NCBI GenBank assembly: GCA_963924555.1
Contig: OZ004594.1
Span: forward strand, 4,557,563-4,621,562
DNA length: 64,000 bases
Source: Crambe crambe
Taxonomy: Eukaryota > Porifera > Demospongiae > Poecilosclerida > Crambeidae
Reading direction: 5' to 3'
Shown: positions 1-10,144 of the stretch, piece after piece
Layout of the letters: each line of letters opens with the position of its first letter
How positions within the stretch are numbered: the stretch's first letter is position 1
The notes under the pieces: model-generated
Seen by the model: the letters and a program-made list of their open reading frames with translations, nothing else
What the model was told of the DNA's origin: nothing
The model's database searches: none
Made by a program: the position numbers and the translations under genes

Positions 1-1
1 C

Positions 2-3000
2 ATGTTTATTACATTAACGATAATCATCACAGCTTCAGTTATCATTTTCAAGAAAATAAGGAAATTGAAAAAAGTGCCTTCTGGTCCATGTTTTCCAATG
101 GTGTCATCTTCAAATACCATACAAATTGGATTTGATAATGTGTCCTATTCAGGTACTCATACCTATATACATACATAGCTGCACGTACACAACATGCAGC
201 TACACAGTAATCAGGAAATAATACACATTTATAAGTTTTCCCTTGGTGTACAATAATGATACTAGCTGTCATAATCAGAACAGGAATAATGTTTATTTTA
301 CTACCATGTAGTGTATATAGCTCTTAACTTTTTTCTCAGGTATTGAAAAAGGATATGAATCATATGATGAGGGACTATGCACGTCAATTCACAGCAATGA
401 AATGAATCCTTATGATTATGTGAGATATGGTTAATTTTTCATGCTTAAATTAAACAACTATTGTAGTTATGTAAAACCAGTATAAAAGAGACCATGCATG
501 TTGACGCAAAAATTGGTATCAAAATTAATTGATCCTCTTCTTCAGAACTCTAGAATAGAGTGAAAATTAGATTAATGGCTATGAAAATTACTTATGCATA
601 ATTTTAATAGCTTATACGTAGCTAACTGCCTTTTAATGTTTGTAGGTCATAATGATCCATTGATCAATAGTTATTACGTTATTTTCCCTTATAGCTTAGA
701 GATGAAGATGAATATGAAGTAATCTACATGGTTCCTGCAGAGAGTGAAGATGCACTCTATGCACAAATAACACGAATAAATATCTCTGAAATTGAGAGAA
801 CATCAGTAAGGTATGTACGTAATTATGGTACCACTGATCGCTAGGGCTAGCGTGCATGATATCGCATGGCTACTGTGCATGGTATTGCTATGGCTACTGT
901 GCTTGGTATACCATGCACAGCATGCAGAGTAACCATAGTGATCAGTGGAGCCATCCAGCTGAATGTTGATTGTCCACTTGAATTATAGAATGGAAGAAGA
1001 GATCGGGTCTGGTCAGTTTGGTACAGTATACAAGGGAGTTTGGCAATCTCCTGCTGATGGAGAGGTGGCAGTGGCAGTGAAAACTCTCAAGGAAGGATCA
1101 GGAGGAGAAGACAGAGTCAAGTTCCTGCAGGAGGCAACCATTATGGGCCAGTTCAAGCACCCTAATGTGGTCACCATGTATGGAGTAGTAACAGTGGAAG
1201 AACCCGTTAGTAATATAAATAACTATTAGGCTTGACTTAGCTATAAGAATTACAATATATATAGGCATTGCTCTTGCTTGAATTACTGCCAGATGGAGAC
1301 CTCAGGAAGTACTTACTGCATATGAGGGAGAGGTGAACTAAATAATGATGAAGGCAGCTATACACTAGTTATACTGTGTAATTTTTTCACTAGTGATAAT
1401 CTTGATGCTCACACTCTTTTGAGTTACTGTCGACAAATTGCCTCCGGAATGGCCTACCTTTCTGGAAAGTATTTCATCCACAGAGACTTGGCTGCCAGAA
1501 ATATTCTCCTCTCCAATGATGGAATTTGTAAAGTATAGCAAATACTTGTATTGCAGTTTGCCACTAGCTAAGTTAGCTATGTATGTAGCCCTAATTATAT
1601 TTCATACACTTAATAATAGATTGCAGACTTTGGAATGTCTCGTGACCTTATGGATGAAACCTATTATAAATCTCATGGTGGAATGATTCCTGTCAAGTGG
1701 ACAGCCCCTGAGGTATATTAACTATACTGGCACATGCAGCATTAATAATGATCATACCTTAAGGGGATCTAATGTAGCTATCCCCCTCCCCCTTTCCTGT
1801 TATTGATTATTAATAGGCACTGAATTTCAAGAAGTACTCAACTGCTAGTGATGTCTGGAGCTATGGAGCAGTGCTGTATGAGATATGGAGTGTGGGGCAT
1901 AAACCTTTTGAGGATAAGCAGAACAATCAGGTACACCTGTAATATGTAGTCAACTATTTAAATTATCAGTAATGTGGGTGTGTAACTTCAAAATTATATA
2001 TTCAAAGCAGCTTATGTTATTAGAGCATGCAGCAGAATTCACACATTGATTAAAATCTACTCTAGAATAACATTATTCAGTAGGTACTACTAACAAACTT
2101 AATACACATAATTATGTAACTTCACAATGGATCATGTTATACTAGTATGATAATATGTAGTAGGAGGGAGATAAGCTACATACACTAATAGTAACTTCAA
2201 ATAATTGCAGGTTATTTCAATGATCAACTCAGGATATCGTCTCCCTCCTCCCCCTGGCTGTCCCCGAGACTTGTATACTATCATGATGAAGTGTTGGTTA
2301 GTTGCACAAGCTAGCTCTCTGACTATTGTAACTGTAACTATAAGGCAAAGTGGGGCTATTCCGAACGGCGGGTAATCCGAGACTTCTGAGCTCAATGTTG
2401 GAGCTATAGTATTACATAATAGTAGAATACATCTTTTAAAATAGAGCTGATAAGCTTGAGGAATTTTTGACCATTTTGGAATAGCTAGCCCCACTTTACC
2501 TAGCCTCATACCCAGGCTCTAAAATTATGCGGAGGTGGGAAATAGAGCCTGGTACCCACTCTTTGGTACCCACTCTTTGCGCATGCACCAAAATTTTCAC
2601 GTGAAATTCCCGCCTATTCTTTATGACAGTGTGTGATGTCACAGCATGTAACTACCGTAATCGTATAAATTTTCGGAGGTTTAAAATTTCGTGATTTCCG
2701 GAGCTGTTCCTATAATAAAAAATTTCCGCAGGTCTAATTTTCGTAGCAAGCACATGGAAAATAATGCATGCGCATAATAGCTATATCATTGCCTGCTGCT
2801 GGGGCCGAGTGATGATGGCTATATTCGTGGCTACTACAGAGAAATCTAGATAGTCCCCCCAAAAGAAGGCTAGGCTGGCGACGCCAGACTAAAATCTAGA
2901 CTGCTACGGAAGGCGAGACGCTTCGTTGTAGAAGAGAGACAGGTAACGGCCACGATCCCGGTAATGAAGCATGATACTTTAGTCTCACGGACTATCTGCT

Positions 3001-4222
3001 CCAGGTTTTTTTCCAGCTGCTATCGATATCGCATCGCACACGCATGCGCATCGTCGTCATATATGACGTCATATTAGTTTATTATTTTCGAGGATTCTGA
3101 TCGACTACGAAAAAAACGAAAATAAAACCCCATCGAAAATTTATACGATTACGGTATGTGTATGAGCATGCGCTATAGGATACCAAGAAAGCTAAATTCT
3201 CTGGAGAAGAGAAGACAAGACTGGCACTTCTAAAACTATTCATAGTGGCAAGAATTTCTTTATCCATAAGCTGCTCTCCCTTAAATCCAGAGGAGATGAT
3301 CACAGCCTCAGCTCTGCAATATTCCCCAACAAACAGCTGCCGCTCCTTGTTCAGTACTAGGTGGGGTTGTCCCAGCTGAGATAGGGCGTAAAATAAACAC
3401 ACCATCTGCGAAGAAGAACTGGCTAGTCTGCTGCAGTGCTGATTCAGCAGTATTGCGTCATGCGTCACAGAAGATTACTGAGAGATTACAATTTCCCCCA
3501 ATCAGGGAAAAATTGGCGCATGTGCAAACAGTGGGTACCAGGCTCTTTTGTCCGCCTCTGCAAAATTTTAGAGCCTGGGGACGAGACTACACTTTACTTT
3601 ATATAAGAACTAGTGTAAATAATGCATGCAGGAGTCACCATGTAGTCAACACACCTAATGCCATACTTGTCCTAATAATCAACACTCAATTACTCGTTAG
3701 CGACCTTAAAATATAGAAATCAAATGCTCACATAATTACGGCCAATTGCATTTATGAAAGTGAATAATTATGAAAACTGATCTCTAGCCACATTGTTGCT
3801 TCCAGAATATAGCTATTTCCCTCAAGTCATGGCTAGCTATAACTGAACTTGGCCGTTACCCTACCTGGGTTCTATCTACTGGGGAAGGCAGGTGGGAAGC
3901 TTCACCCCCAATATTTCCAAGAAATCTTCTCAAACTAGATGATCAATAACTCTATAACCACATTAATTATGATATATGTACATAGCATGCTGCCTTTGTC
4001 CTAATAATTCTATATAGGTGTCCAGTAACTTCAGGACGTCCAAGTTTCATGACCATCATTCAGCAGCTCTCTCTCCCAGATACAAAGTTGCTCAAGTGGT
4101 CAGAGGAAGACAGATCTGTCCACCCCGAGGCATTGAAGCTAGGAGCTGACCTCCTGTATGGAGAGGAACTATATAAGGACTTACAAGAGGCATATTCAAC
4201 TACAACAGATGATATACTATGA
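2..4222 (+). CDS. Receptor tyrosine kinase, transmembrane and kinase part (5' end outside window)
   Basis: Exons inferred from GT-AG sites and joining phases: 2-152, 340-419, 695-810, 989-1205, 1265-1332, 1394-1532, 1620-1712, 1817-1930, 2211-2296, 4018-4222 (422 residues, stop TGA). The first exon encodes a hydrophobic membrane helix followed by basic residues. A tyrosine-rich juxtamembrane segment follows ([28 protein letters not shown]). The kinase domain is complete: glycine loop GSGQFG, lysine in VAVKTLKE, helix C glutamate in FLQEA, catalytic [16 protein letters not shown], tandem Tyr-Tyr in the activation loop, [16 protein letters not shown] and a final MMKCW block. HRDLAARN and the KWTAPE context are characteristic of receptor-type tyrosine kinases. 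The ectodomain lies left of the window, so ligand class cannot be given. Exon boundaries are predictions. Confidence 0.9.
2502..3588. mobile_element. Non-autonomous DNA-transposon-like element in the last kinase intron
   Basis: The ends are inverted repeats: 2511-2560 matches the reverse complement of 3530-3579 with only a few mismatches (core CCCAGGCTCTAAAATT), and similarity extends a few bases outward and about 40 inward. Inside is a second, perfect 23-bp inverted pair at 2653-2675 and 3134-3156. The left arm carries a short tandem duplication (GGTACCCACTCTTT twice). A 128-codon minus-strand frame at 3082-3468 resembles nothing I know and may be chance or captured sequence. No transposase is visible and the target duplication is unclear. 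Confidence 0.65.
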
Positions 4223-4302
4223 ACACATACACACATACACAAAGTGCATGTGCTCCATTAATCATTATAATTTATATAGTGTATTATTGTATGATTTTTT
4301 TA

Positions 4303-4308
4303 AATAAA
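4303..4308 (+). terminator. Polyadenylation signal AATAAA of the kinase gene
   Basis: A canonical AATAAA lies about 80 bp after the TGA stop of the kinase, in AT-rich sequence. Confidence 0.6.
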
Positions 4309-4723
4309 ATATTAATGCACTTACACTGCAGTCTTGCATTATACAGCACAGTTCTTCTTGATTGACTTTACTCTGCATGTCGAAAGCTTAATCATTAAAT
4401 GGTGTAGAATGATTAGGGTTTCAAGCACTGGTTACTTGGTTCAAGTCCCACAACTTCTCCCCAAGTAGATTGTTACGTAAGACCTTTACTTTTGATTATA
4501 ATATTATAATAGACAATAAATCACATGAATCATAAGCTTACAGCGACAACACTGGTAACAACAACAATCAACAAATAACCAGGTTTACTGTTATTGCAGC
4601 AAAGAGTCTCCAGTGTATGATATCATAGTACTGGGATGCATGATTGTTATCAGCAACACTAATTATGATAAACTGACTCAGAACTACTGGATTATTGTAA
4701 GCTAGTGAAATAGCCAATTCTCA
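4309..4723. other. Intergenic; partly duplicated flank of the transporter cluster
   Basis: No gene seen. About 4550-4720 resembles 9715-9795 plus 10025-10145 (same ATCAACAAATAA and TGATATCATAGTA blocks), so it is part of the duplicated transporter neighbourhood. Confidence 0.5.
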
Positions 4724-5295
4724 TTAATTTATGGTTCCATAAGAGGGTATCTTATCATCTTCTTGGGGATTATCTGTTTCCTCCACAATAGGATTGATGG
4801 CTTGTGTATTTATGCGTTCAAAGTAGCGGGAATAATAATCCTCCACATAAGAGGGTCCATAAGGTCGGTCTTCCCTTACTCTATATTGGTACCACTTGGT
4901 TCGTAGCACCAAGTGTTGTAGCAACACAGATCAAACCCAAGATGGTTCCAAGTAAGTAATAGTAGAATCCGCAATCAGTGATACTTGTTGTATCTCTCCA
5001 GAAACTATTCTTTGCAAATGGAAGCACCAGAGCACACCCGATTAGCTTGAAGAATCCCCTGAAGGCATAGAAGACTCCGAGAAGGAGACCTTTCATGGTG
5101 TGAGGGCTTTGGGCAGATATGAATTCCAGAATTGTGACGTTAACCAGAGGGAAGGCTATGCTGCACAACAGGTTCGGATAGTCTGGGACACCTCTTGGAA
5201 GCACCAAGTTATACCCCCTCAGAGTGAATGATGCGAGAATGAATCCCTTAGCCCTGAATAAAAGGCTTACTGTTGCATCAAGAAGGAGTCCCATG
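4724..5295 (-). pseudogene. POT/SLC15-like transporter pseudogene, 3' fragment
   Basis: Reading leftwards this is a close copy of the last part of the intact transporter at 5553-7340: it contains AFPLVNVTILEFISAQSPHT, the two last membrane helices and the tail ending IPSYGTIN. It is broken in two ways. Homology stops abruptly near 5176, so about three quarters of the protein is missing. A single-base difference after the block LICVATT shifts the frame (near 4900), so the tail continues in another frame. The sequence beyond the break (5180-5460) is shared with 9797-10070 and is not transporter sequence. A translated product is unlikely. Confidence 0.85.
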
Positions 5296-5460
5296 GATTA
5301 TGCTTCAGCAGTGGTTATTATTATGGGGGGAAAGCTGCATACTCAGACACAGTTATCAAGACATCAATGTTATCATACTCAGACACAGTTATCAAGACAT
5401 GTTAGACCACTCCCAACCATGATTGTTATCAGCAACACAAAATAGCTAATAATGATAAAC
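5180..5460. repeat. Duplicated non-coding spacer, copy 1
   Basis: Matches 9797-10070 over most of its length (for example ACACCTCTTGGAAG, TTATACCCCCTCA and AAGCTGCATACTCAGACACA). Copy 1 contains an extra internal duplication of the ACTCAGACACAGTTATCAAG segment; copy 2 contains a long poly-G run instead of a short one. It separates transporter units. Confidence 0.75.
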
Positions 5461-5552
5461 TGATCTACTGGATTATTGTAAGCTAGCTAGAATACAGGAC
5501 CATTATTAGCTTCAAGTGAAGTAGCCAATTCCCATAATTTATGCAATTCTCA

Positions 5553-7340
5553 TTAATTTATGGTTCCATAAGAGGGTATCTTATAGTCTTCTTGGGGATT
5601 GTCTGTTTCCTCCACCACAGGATTGATGGCTTGTGTATTCATGCGTTCAAAGTAGCGGGAATAATAGTCCTCCACATAAGAGGGTCCATAAGGTCTGTCT
5701 TCCCTTACTCTATATTGGTACCACTTGATAGCAGCAAACGTTGTAGCGACACAGATCAAACCCAAGATGGTGCCAAGTAAATAATAGTAGAATCCGCAAT
5801 CAGTGATACTTGTTGTATCTCTCCAGAAACTATTCCTTGCAAATGGAAGCACCAGAGTACACCCGATTAGCTTGAAGAATCCCCTGAAGGCATAGAAGAC
5901 CCCAAGGAGGAGACCTTTCATGGTGTGAGGGCTTTGGGCTGATATGAATTCAAGAATTGTGACGTCAACCAGAGGGAAGGCTATGCCGCACAGCAGGTTT
6001 GGGACAATGAGACTTAAATTGTGAAAATTGAGCATTTTGCGGTTGTCTCGGATGTCTGATATGAACATGCATGTGATATTCCTGTCCTGCTCATAAAGAG
6101 CATGATGGTTTGCAATAACTTGAATGACAAGTGTCACAGCAATAGATATGAACATCAAAACAATTCCGATACTCAGACGAAACAGGATTCGTGGCATCCA
6201 TTTTGGGAGTTGAGGATGAATGATGATGATATAAAGAGGCATTATCACAACTGTAACTACATAGGACAAGTTTCCTGACTGAAGAAGTATCCATTCGGGA
6301 GTGCAGCCATTTTCATAGCTGATGGTATCATTTCCCAAGTGGATGCCAAATATTGGAAACATGTAATTCAAAGCTACCTGGACAGTGGAGATGGGCGATA
6401 TGACAAAAAGCATGATTAGAATCTTCAAGAATGTCTTTACATCTTCCACCATTTCTGTGGTGAAGGGACCTCCATATTTCTGTTTAGCAAATTCTATTCT
6501 TGTCAGTCTTTCATCATCACAGTAAGTCAAGGCACTTCGTCGAAGGGGTTTATCATGTTTGGCTGCGAATTTGAGGACTCGGTAGACAGTGCCATAAGGA
6601 TTATGAGTGCATGGCTCATTGTGGAACCACTTGTGCTTGCAACAGTTTAGGGTCATCAAGACACTGATGATAACTATGAAGGCAATTGCTGCATATGGAA
6701 ACAATTTGGTCATAACGAGATCACTACAGATACTGGCTGCACCCACCAGCCGCAAAACACACTGCCCTAAGGTCTCACTCCAGATGTACCAGTGGAGAAA
6801 CTGGCTGAGCTTGTTGCTTGGAGCGTCCAAGAACTGATCTAGACCAAACTGGACCACATTTGCCTGAAAACTGCTAATTCCAGACAAAAGTATTAGCATT
6901 GCGATCGATATAAGAATTAGATACATTGTGTCAAATTGATGAATGAACTTGACAATATTCACAATGCCAAGGAGGAGAGTAGCACACCAGATAGTGAAGA
7001 TGCTTAAAGTGATGATTCTGTAGCGGCCACAGCAGATGTCAGCTATCAAGCCACTAACTGGATAAAATAACATTTGGATTAGTGCAAATATTGCAACGAC
7101 CCCCATCATAAAGTAGATGAGTTTATTGAACGTCGTATGGATATGCAGGATCACCACTATCATACCGTACATGACTCCAGCATAAAAGATTCCAACAACA
7201 ATGTTCCACAGCAAAATCATGAGGACACCTTTATGAATAGAGAAAATACCATAGCATTTCTTCTTGAAGTAGTTTAGAGGAGTTACAGGAACTGATGAGT
7301 CATTACTTCTAGATCTTTCATATGTTGCCATTGTAGACAT
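5553..7340 (-). CDS. POT/SLC15 family-like membrane transporter, copy A
   Basis: A single uninterrupted frame of 595 residues starting ATG (MSTMATYERS). About twelve hydrophobic segments are visible. Family marks: GLIADICCGRYR at residues 97-108, matching the helix 2-3 loop motif of proton-coupled oligopeptide transporters; FGLDQ at 165-169; HWYIWSETLG at 183-192, in the place of the PTR2 signature; and EFISAQSPHTMKG late in the protein, like the POT block E-x-x-x-SQ-x-P-x-x-M-K. POT proteins import di/tripeptides, nitrate or other solutes with protons. The helix-1 ExxER proton-coupling motif is not present (LLWNIVVGIFYAG stands there), so substrate and coupling are uncertain. The C-terminal tail is cytosolic-type and tyrosine-rich. 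A second intact copy lies at 10145-11938. Confidence 0.85.
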   Translation of the reverse strand: MSTMATYERSRSNDSSVPVTPLNYFKKKCYGIFSIHKGVLMILLWNIVVGIFYAGVMYGMIVVILHIHTTFNKLIYFMMGVVAIFALIQMLFYPVSGLIADICCGRYRIITLSIFTIWCATLLLGIVNIVKFIHQFDTMYLILISIAMLILLSGISSFQANVVQFGLDQFLDAPSNKLSQFLHWYIWSETLGQCVLRLVGAASICSDLVMTKLFPYAAIAFIVIISVLMTLNCCKHKWFHNEPCTHNPYGTVYRVLKFAAKHDKPLRRSALTYCDDERLTRIEFAKQKYGGPFTTEMVEDVKTFLKILIMLFVISPISTVQVALNYMFPIFGIHLGNDTISYENGCTPEWILLQSGNLSYVVTVVIMPLYIIIIHPQLPKWMPRILFRLSIGIVLMFISIAVTLVIQVIANHHALYEQDRNITCMFISDIRDNRKMLNFHNLSLIVPNLLCGIAFPLVDVTILEFISAQSPHTMKGLLLGVFYAFRGFFKLIGCTLVLPFARNSFWRDTTSITDCGFYYYLLGTILGLICVATTFAAIKWYQYRVREDRPYGPSYVEDYYSRYFERMNTQAINPVVEETDNPQEDYKIPSYGTIN

Positions 7341-7500
7341 TAGCTAATAGCTAGCTAAATTATAGAGCTAAAGCTGTGAGCTGCTATCAGTGGCTTTAGG
7401 AGTATGGTCTTTCCTCTTAGCTAGTAGTCTCTAAAGCTTCTAGCTACCGAATAATTAATATGGTTCTACAGATACAGTCCAGAGATAGCTGTTGTTTGTT
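7341..7500 (-). promoter_or_regulatory. Conserved 5' flank of transporter copy A
   Basis: About 150 bp upstream of the ATG matches the flank of copy B (11939-12085), including GGCTTTAGGAGTATGGTCTT and CAGTCCAGAGATAGCTGTTG. The duplication therefore carried the proximal promoter. No TATA box recognised. Confidence 0.45.
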
Positions 7501-8187
7501 GTACATATCAATTGGAAGTGAAACCACTTAGTATATAAATAGCTACTTGTGTAAGTTATAATAACATCTATTCCATCATAGATAAGTGCCTTCATAATAA
7601 TTAGCATGTGTTAGAAAATTCGATTCACATGATGCATACATATACTTGTGTGTCTTGACTCAACGGTTAATAGTTACAAATCTCCTTGAGCTGATCGAGT
7701 GTTCACTATAGTTAACAAGCTACTCCTCTTCAGTAATCTTGCCATGAAACCACTTGTAGAGATCTGAAAGTCCTTTTAGAACTGACTTTGGTGTCTATAC
7801 AGCAACCTTGGGGTTCCAAAGAAGTGTTATGGAATATCAGATCAATCAGACAATGTACACTGTAATGAGAGCAGCACCTTTCTCTTAATAAAAATTACAG
7901 TGCTATAGTTTGTATAATGAAAATATCAGAATGTATGTGTCTCTAATGACCGTGTTATGGATTGATATATTATTATTCTTCTTTTTCTTCTTCTTGTTCT
8001 TCTTCTTGTGTGCATACTATACTATCACAGAGTAGCTATACCACCAGGGAGACAATCAGGAGGACACTGACTCCTCCCCCTACACCCATATCTAATCATG
8101 TTTTGAACTTCTGTCCATGCAGGTGTGTCACTACAAAGTTGGAGTTAGTAGACATTCCTTTTTTAAATTGTCCATAACTTCATCATA
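7501..8187. other. Intergenic, no gene seen
   Basis: AT-rich unique-looking sequence with a short CTT-rich stretch near 7975-8010. The segment 8040-8120 (GGGAGACAATCAGGAGGACA) recurs at about 14680-14750, so it belongs to a dispersed repeat. Confidence 0.4.
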
Positions 8188-8290
8188 ATACCCCCCCCCC
8201 CCCCCCCCAAAAAAAAAAACAACAACAACAAAAAACAAAACAAAAAACAACAACAACAACAACAAAAACAAACAAAAAACAAAACAACTC
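8188..8290. repeat. Poly-C/poly-A and (CAA)n low complexity
   Basis: A run of 18 C (8191-8208) is followed by poly-A and CAA/CAAAA repeats. Confidence 0.9.
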
Positions 8291-8339
8291 TTTGAGAACC
8301 TTCCAATGGTGTACTTAGTTACATATTTTACCCCCAATG

Positions 8340-8625
8340 ACTTCAATGTTCAATTACAATAGCTATACGTACTTAAGAGGCCTATATCATAGCTTCTATG
8401 AGCCTAGCTGCTTTGGTATTTTCAAAGGGGGAGTATGGTTAAAGATGATATCAACATCTATGTACATGAAGGTAGATGTCGAACACACGTACCTTCATAT
8501 CTTGGAAACCATACTCCCCCTTTGAAAACAACCAAGTCATCAAAGCAGCCAGGCCTATAGAAGCTATGACCAGAATAACAAGAAAAGTAAAGGCCTCTTA
8601 AGTATGTAGTAGCTATAATGTTACA
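8340..8625. mobile_element. Foldback (hairpin) element
   Basis: Two long arms are inverted copies: the left has ACTTAAGAGGCCTAT and TTTTCAAAGGGGGAGTATGG, the right has CCATACTCCCCCTTTGAAAA and AGGCCTCTTAAGTA. The arms of about 90-110 bp flank a centre of about 70 bp that is itself partly inverted (GAAGGTAGATG/TACCTTC). No coding capacity; MITE-like. Confidence 0.75.
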
Positions 8626-8639
8626 CATAGCTACTTTTA

Positions 8640-9135
8640 AGCATTGAGGTCATGTCAACAGCAGAGAAGAAGAATCCAGTGACGTACTTGTCCTGTATTT
8701 CTGAAATGGTAAGCTCCCCGGCCCTGGTCCTGAAACTTGGTCTGCACTTTGTAGTACATAGGCTCCAGTAGGCTGGATAATCATTCACAGTGTAAGTGGG
8801 CCCGGGAACTAGAATTTTACTTTCGTCTTAATTATGTGCCGGCATCCGCATCATCCCTACATAGAGATAATGGTATATATAGCTCTCTCTGACCACATAT
8901 TCTTGTGGGTATTAAAATATAACCGCATGAAAGAAAAATTGGCCCAGAGTGGTGCTGCACCATTCAATCACCCTTTGGGGAGAACCCTGAATAATAGACA
9001 ATGTGACCCCTACATTTTATTAATGAGTTTTAAATGTAGTAGCTATAATACTGACATCAGTCATGTCTTCATTCCAGCCCCCAAACCCCTTTTGGAGTTT
9101 CACCAGCAAACCTTGGACACTCAACCTGCATTCAA
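8640..9135. repeat. Dispersed repeat plus a stray copy of mind bomb exon 9
   Basis: 9048-9125 reproduces part of mind bomb exon 9 (22762-22872) and its splice surroundings, including CATGTCTTCATTCCAGCCCC, with an internal gap that removes the middle of the exon. 8808-8875 recurs at 18812-18880 (GAACTAGAATTT and CATCCCTACRTAGAGA). Non-coding relics. Confidence 0.65.
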
Positions 9136-9185
9136 CTGAATAAACAAACAAACAGACAGACAGACAGACAGACAGATAGACAGAC

Positions 9186-9226
<41 letters not shown>

Positions 9227-9745
9227 AACAAACAAACAAATCATTTCAAACAAACAATCTCAAACGAACAAATAATCTAATCAAACAAACAAACAAACAA
9301 ACAATTTCAAACAATCTCAAATAAATAAACAAACAAATAAATGACCAATCAAACTAACAAATAAACTTCTACAAATACAAATAAAACTACATTCTACAAA
9401 TAACAACTACAAATAACAACTACAAACAACAGCGACAACAACTACAAATAACAACTACAAACAACAGCGACAACAACAACTACAAATAACAACTACAAAC
9501 AACAGCGACAACAACAACTACAAATAACAACTACAAACAACAGCGACAACAACAACTACAAATAACTACAAATAACAGTGACAACAACTACAAATAACAA
9601 CTACAAACAACAGCGACAACAACAACTACAAATAACAACTACAAACAACAGCGACAACAACAACTGCAAATAACAACTACAAACAACAGCGACAACAGCG
9701 ATAATAACAACAATAACAACAAATCAACAAATAAACAGGTTTACT
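9130..9745. repeat. Microsatellite and AAC-rich minisatellite block
   Basis: (ACAG)n and (AAAC)n at 9137-9300 are followed by about ten copies of a 30-40 bp unit built from ACAACTACAAACAACAGCGA up to about 9700. The short repeats start exactly where the stray mind bomb exon copy ends, as they do in the mind bomb intron at 22890-22930. Confidence 0.9.
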
Positions 9746-9796
9746 GTTATTGCGGCAATCAATCATAGAAAGAGTCTCCAATGTGTGATATCATAG

Positions 9797-10070
9797 TATG
9801 ACATCTGGGATAGTCTGAGACACCTCTTGGAAGCGCCAAGTTATACCCCCTCACAGTGATGATGCGAGAATGAATCCCTTCACCCTGAACAAAAGGCTTC
9901 AGGCTTCAAGAAAGAGTCCCATGGATTTTGCTTCAGCAGTGGCTATTATTATTGGGGGGGGGGGGGGGGGGGGGGGGGGAAGCTGCATACTCAGACACAG
10001 TTATCAAGACATGTTAGACCACTCCCAACCATGATTGTTATCATCAACACAAAATGGTTAATTATGAATA
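9797..10070. repeat. Duplicated non-coding spacer, copy 2
   Basis: Partner of 5180-5460. Contains a 26-base poly-G run (9954-9979). Confidence 0.75.
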
Positions 10071-10144
10071 AACTGAGCTATTGGATTATTGTAAGCTAGC
10101 TCTAATCTAGAATACATGACTATTAGCTATTAAATAGCCAATTC

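Noticed and set aside
8131..8346. Small protein with Phe/Val and Gly runs
   Set aside because: Translation of poly-C, poly-A and CAA repeats.
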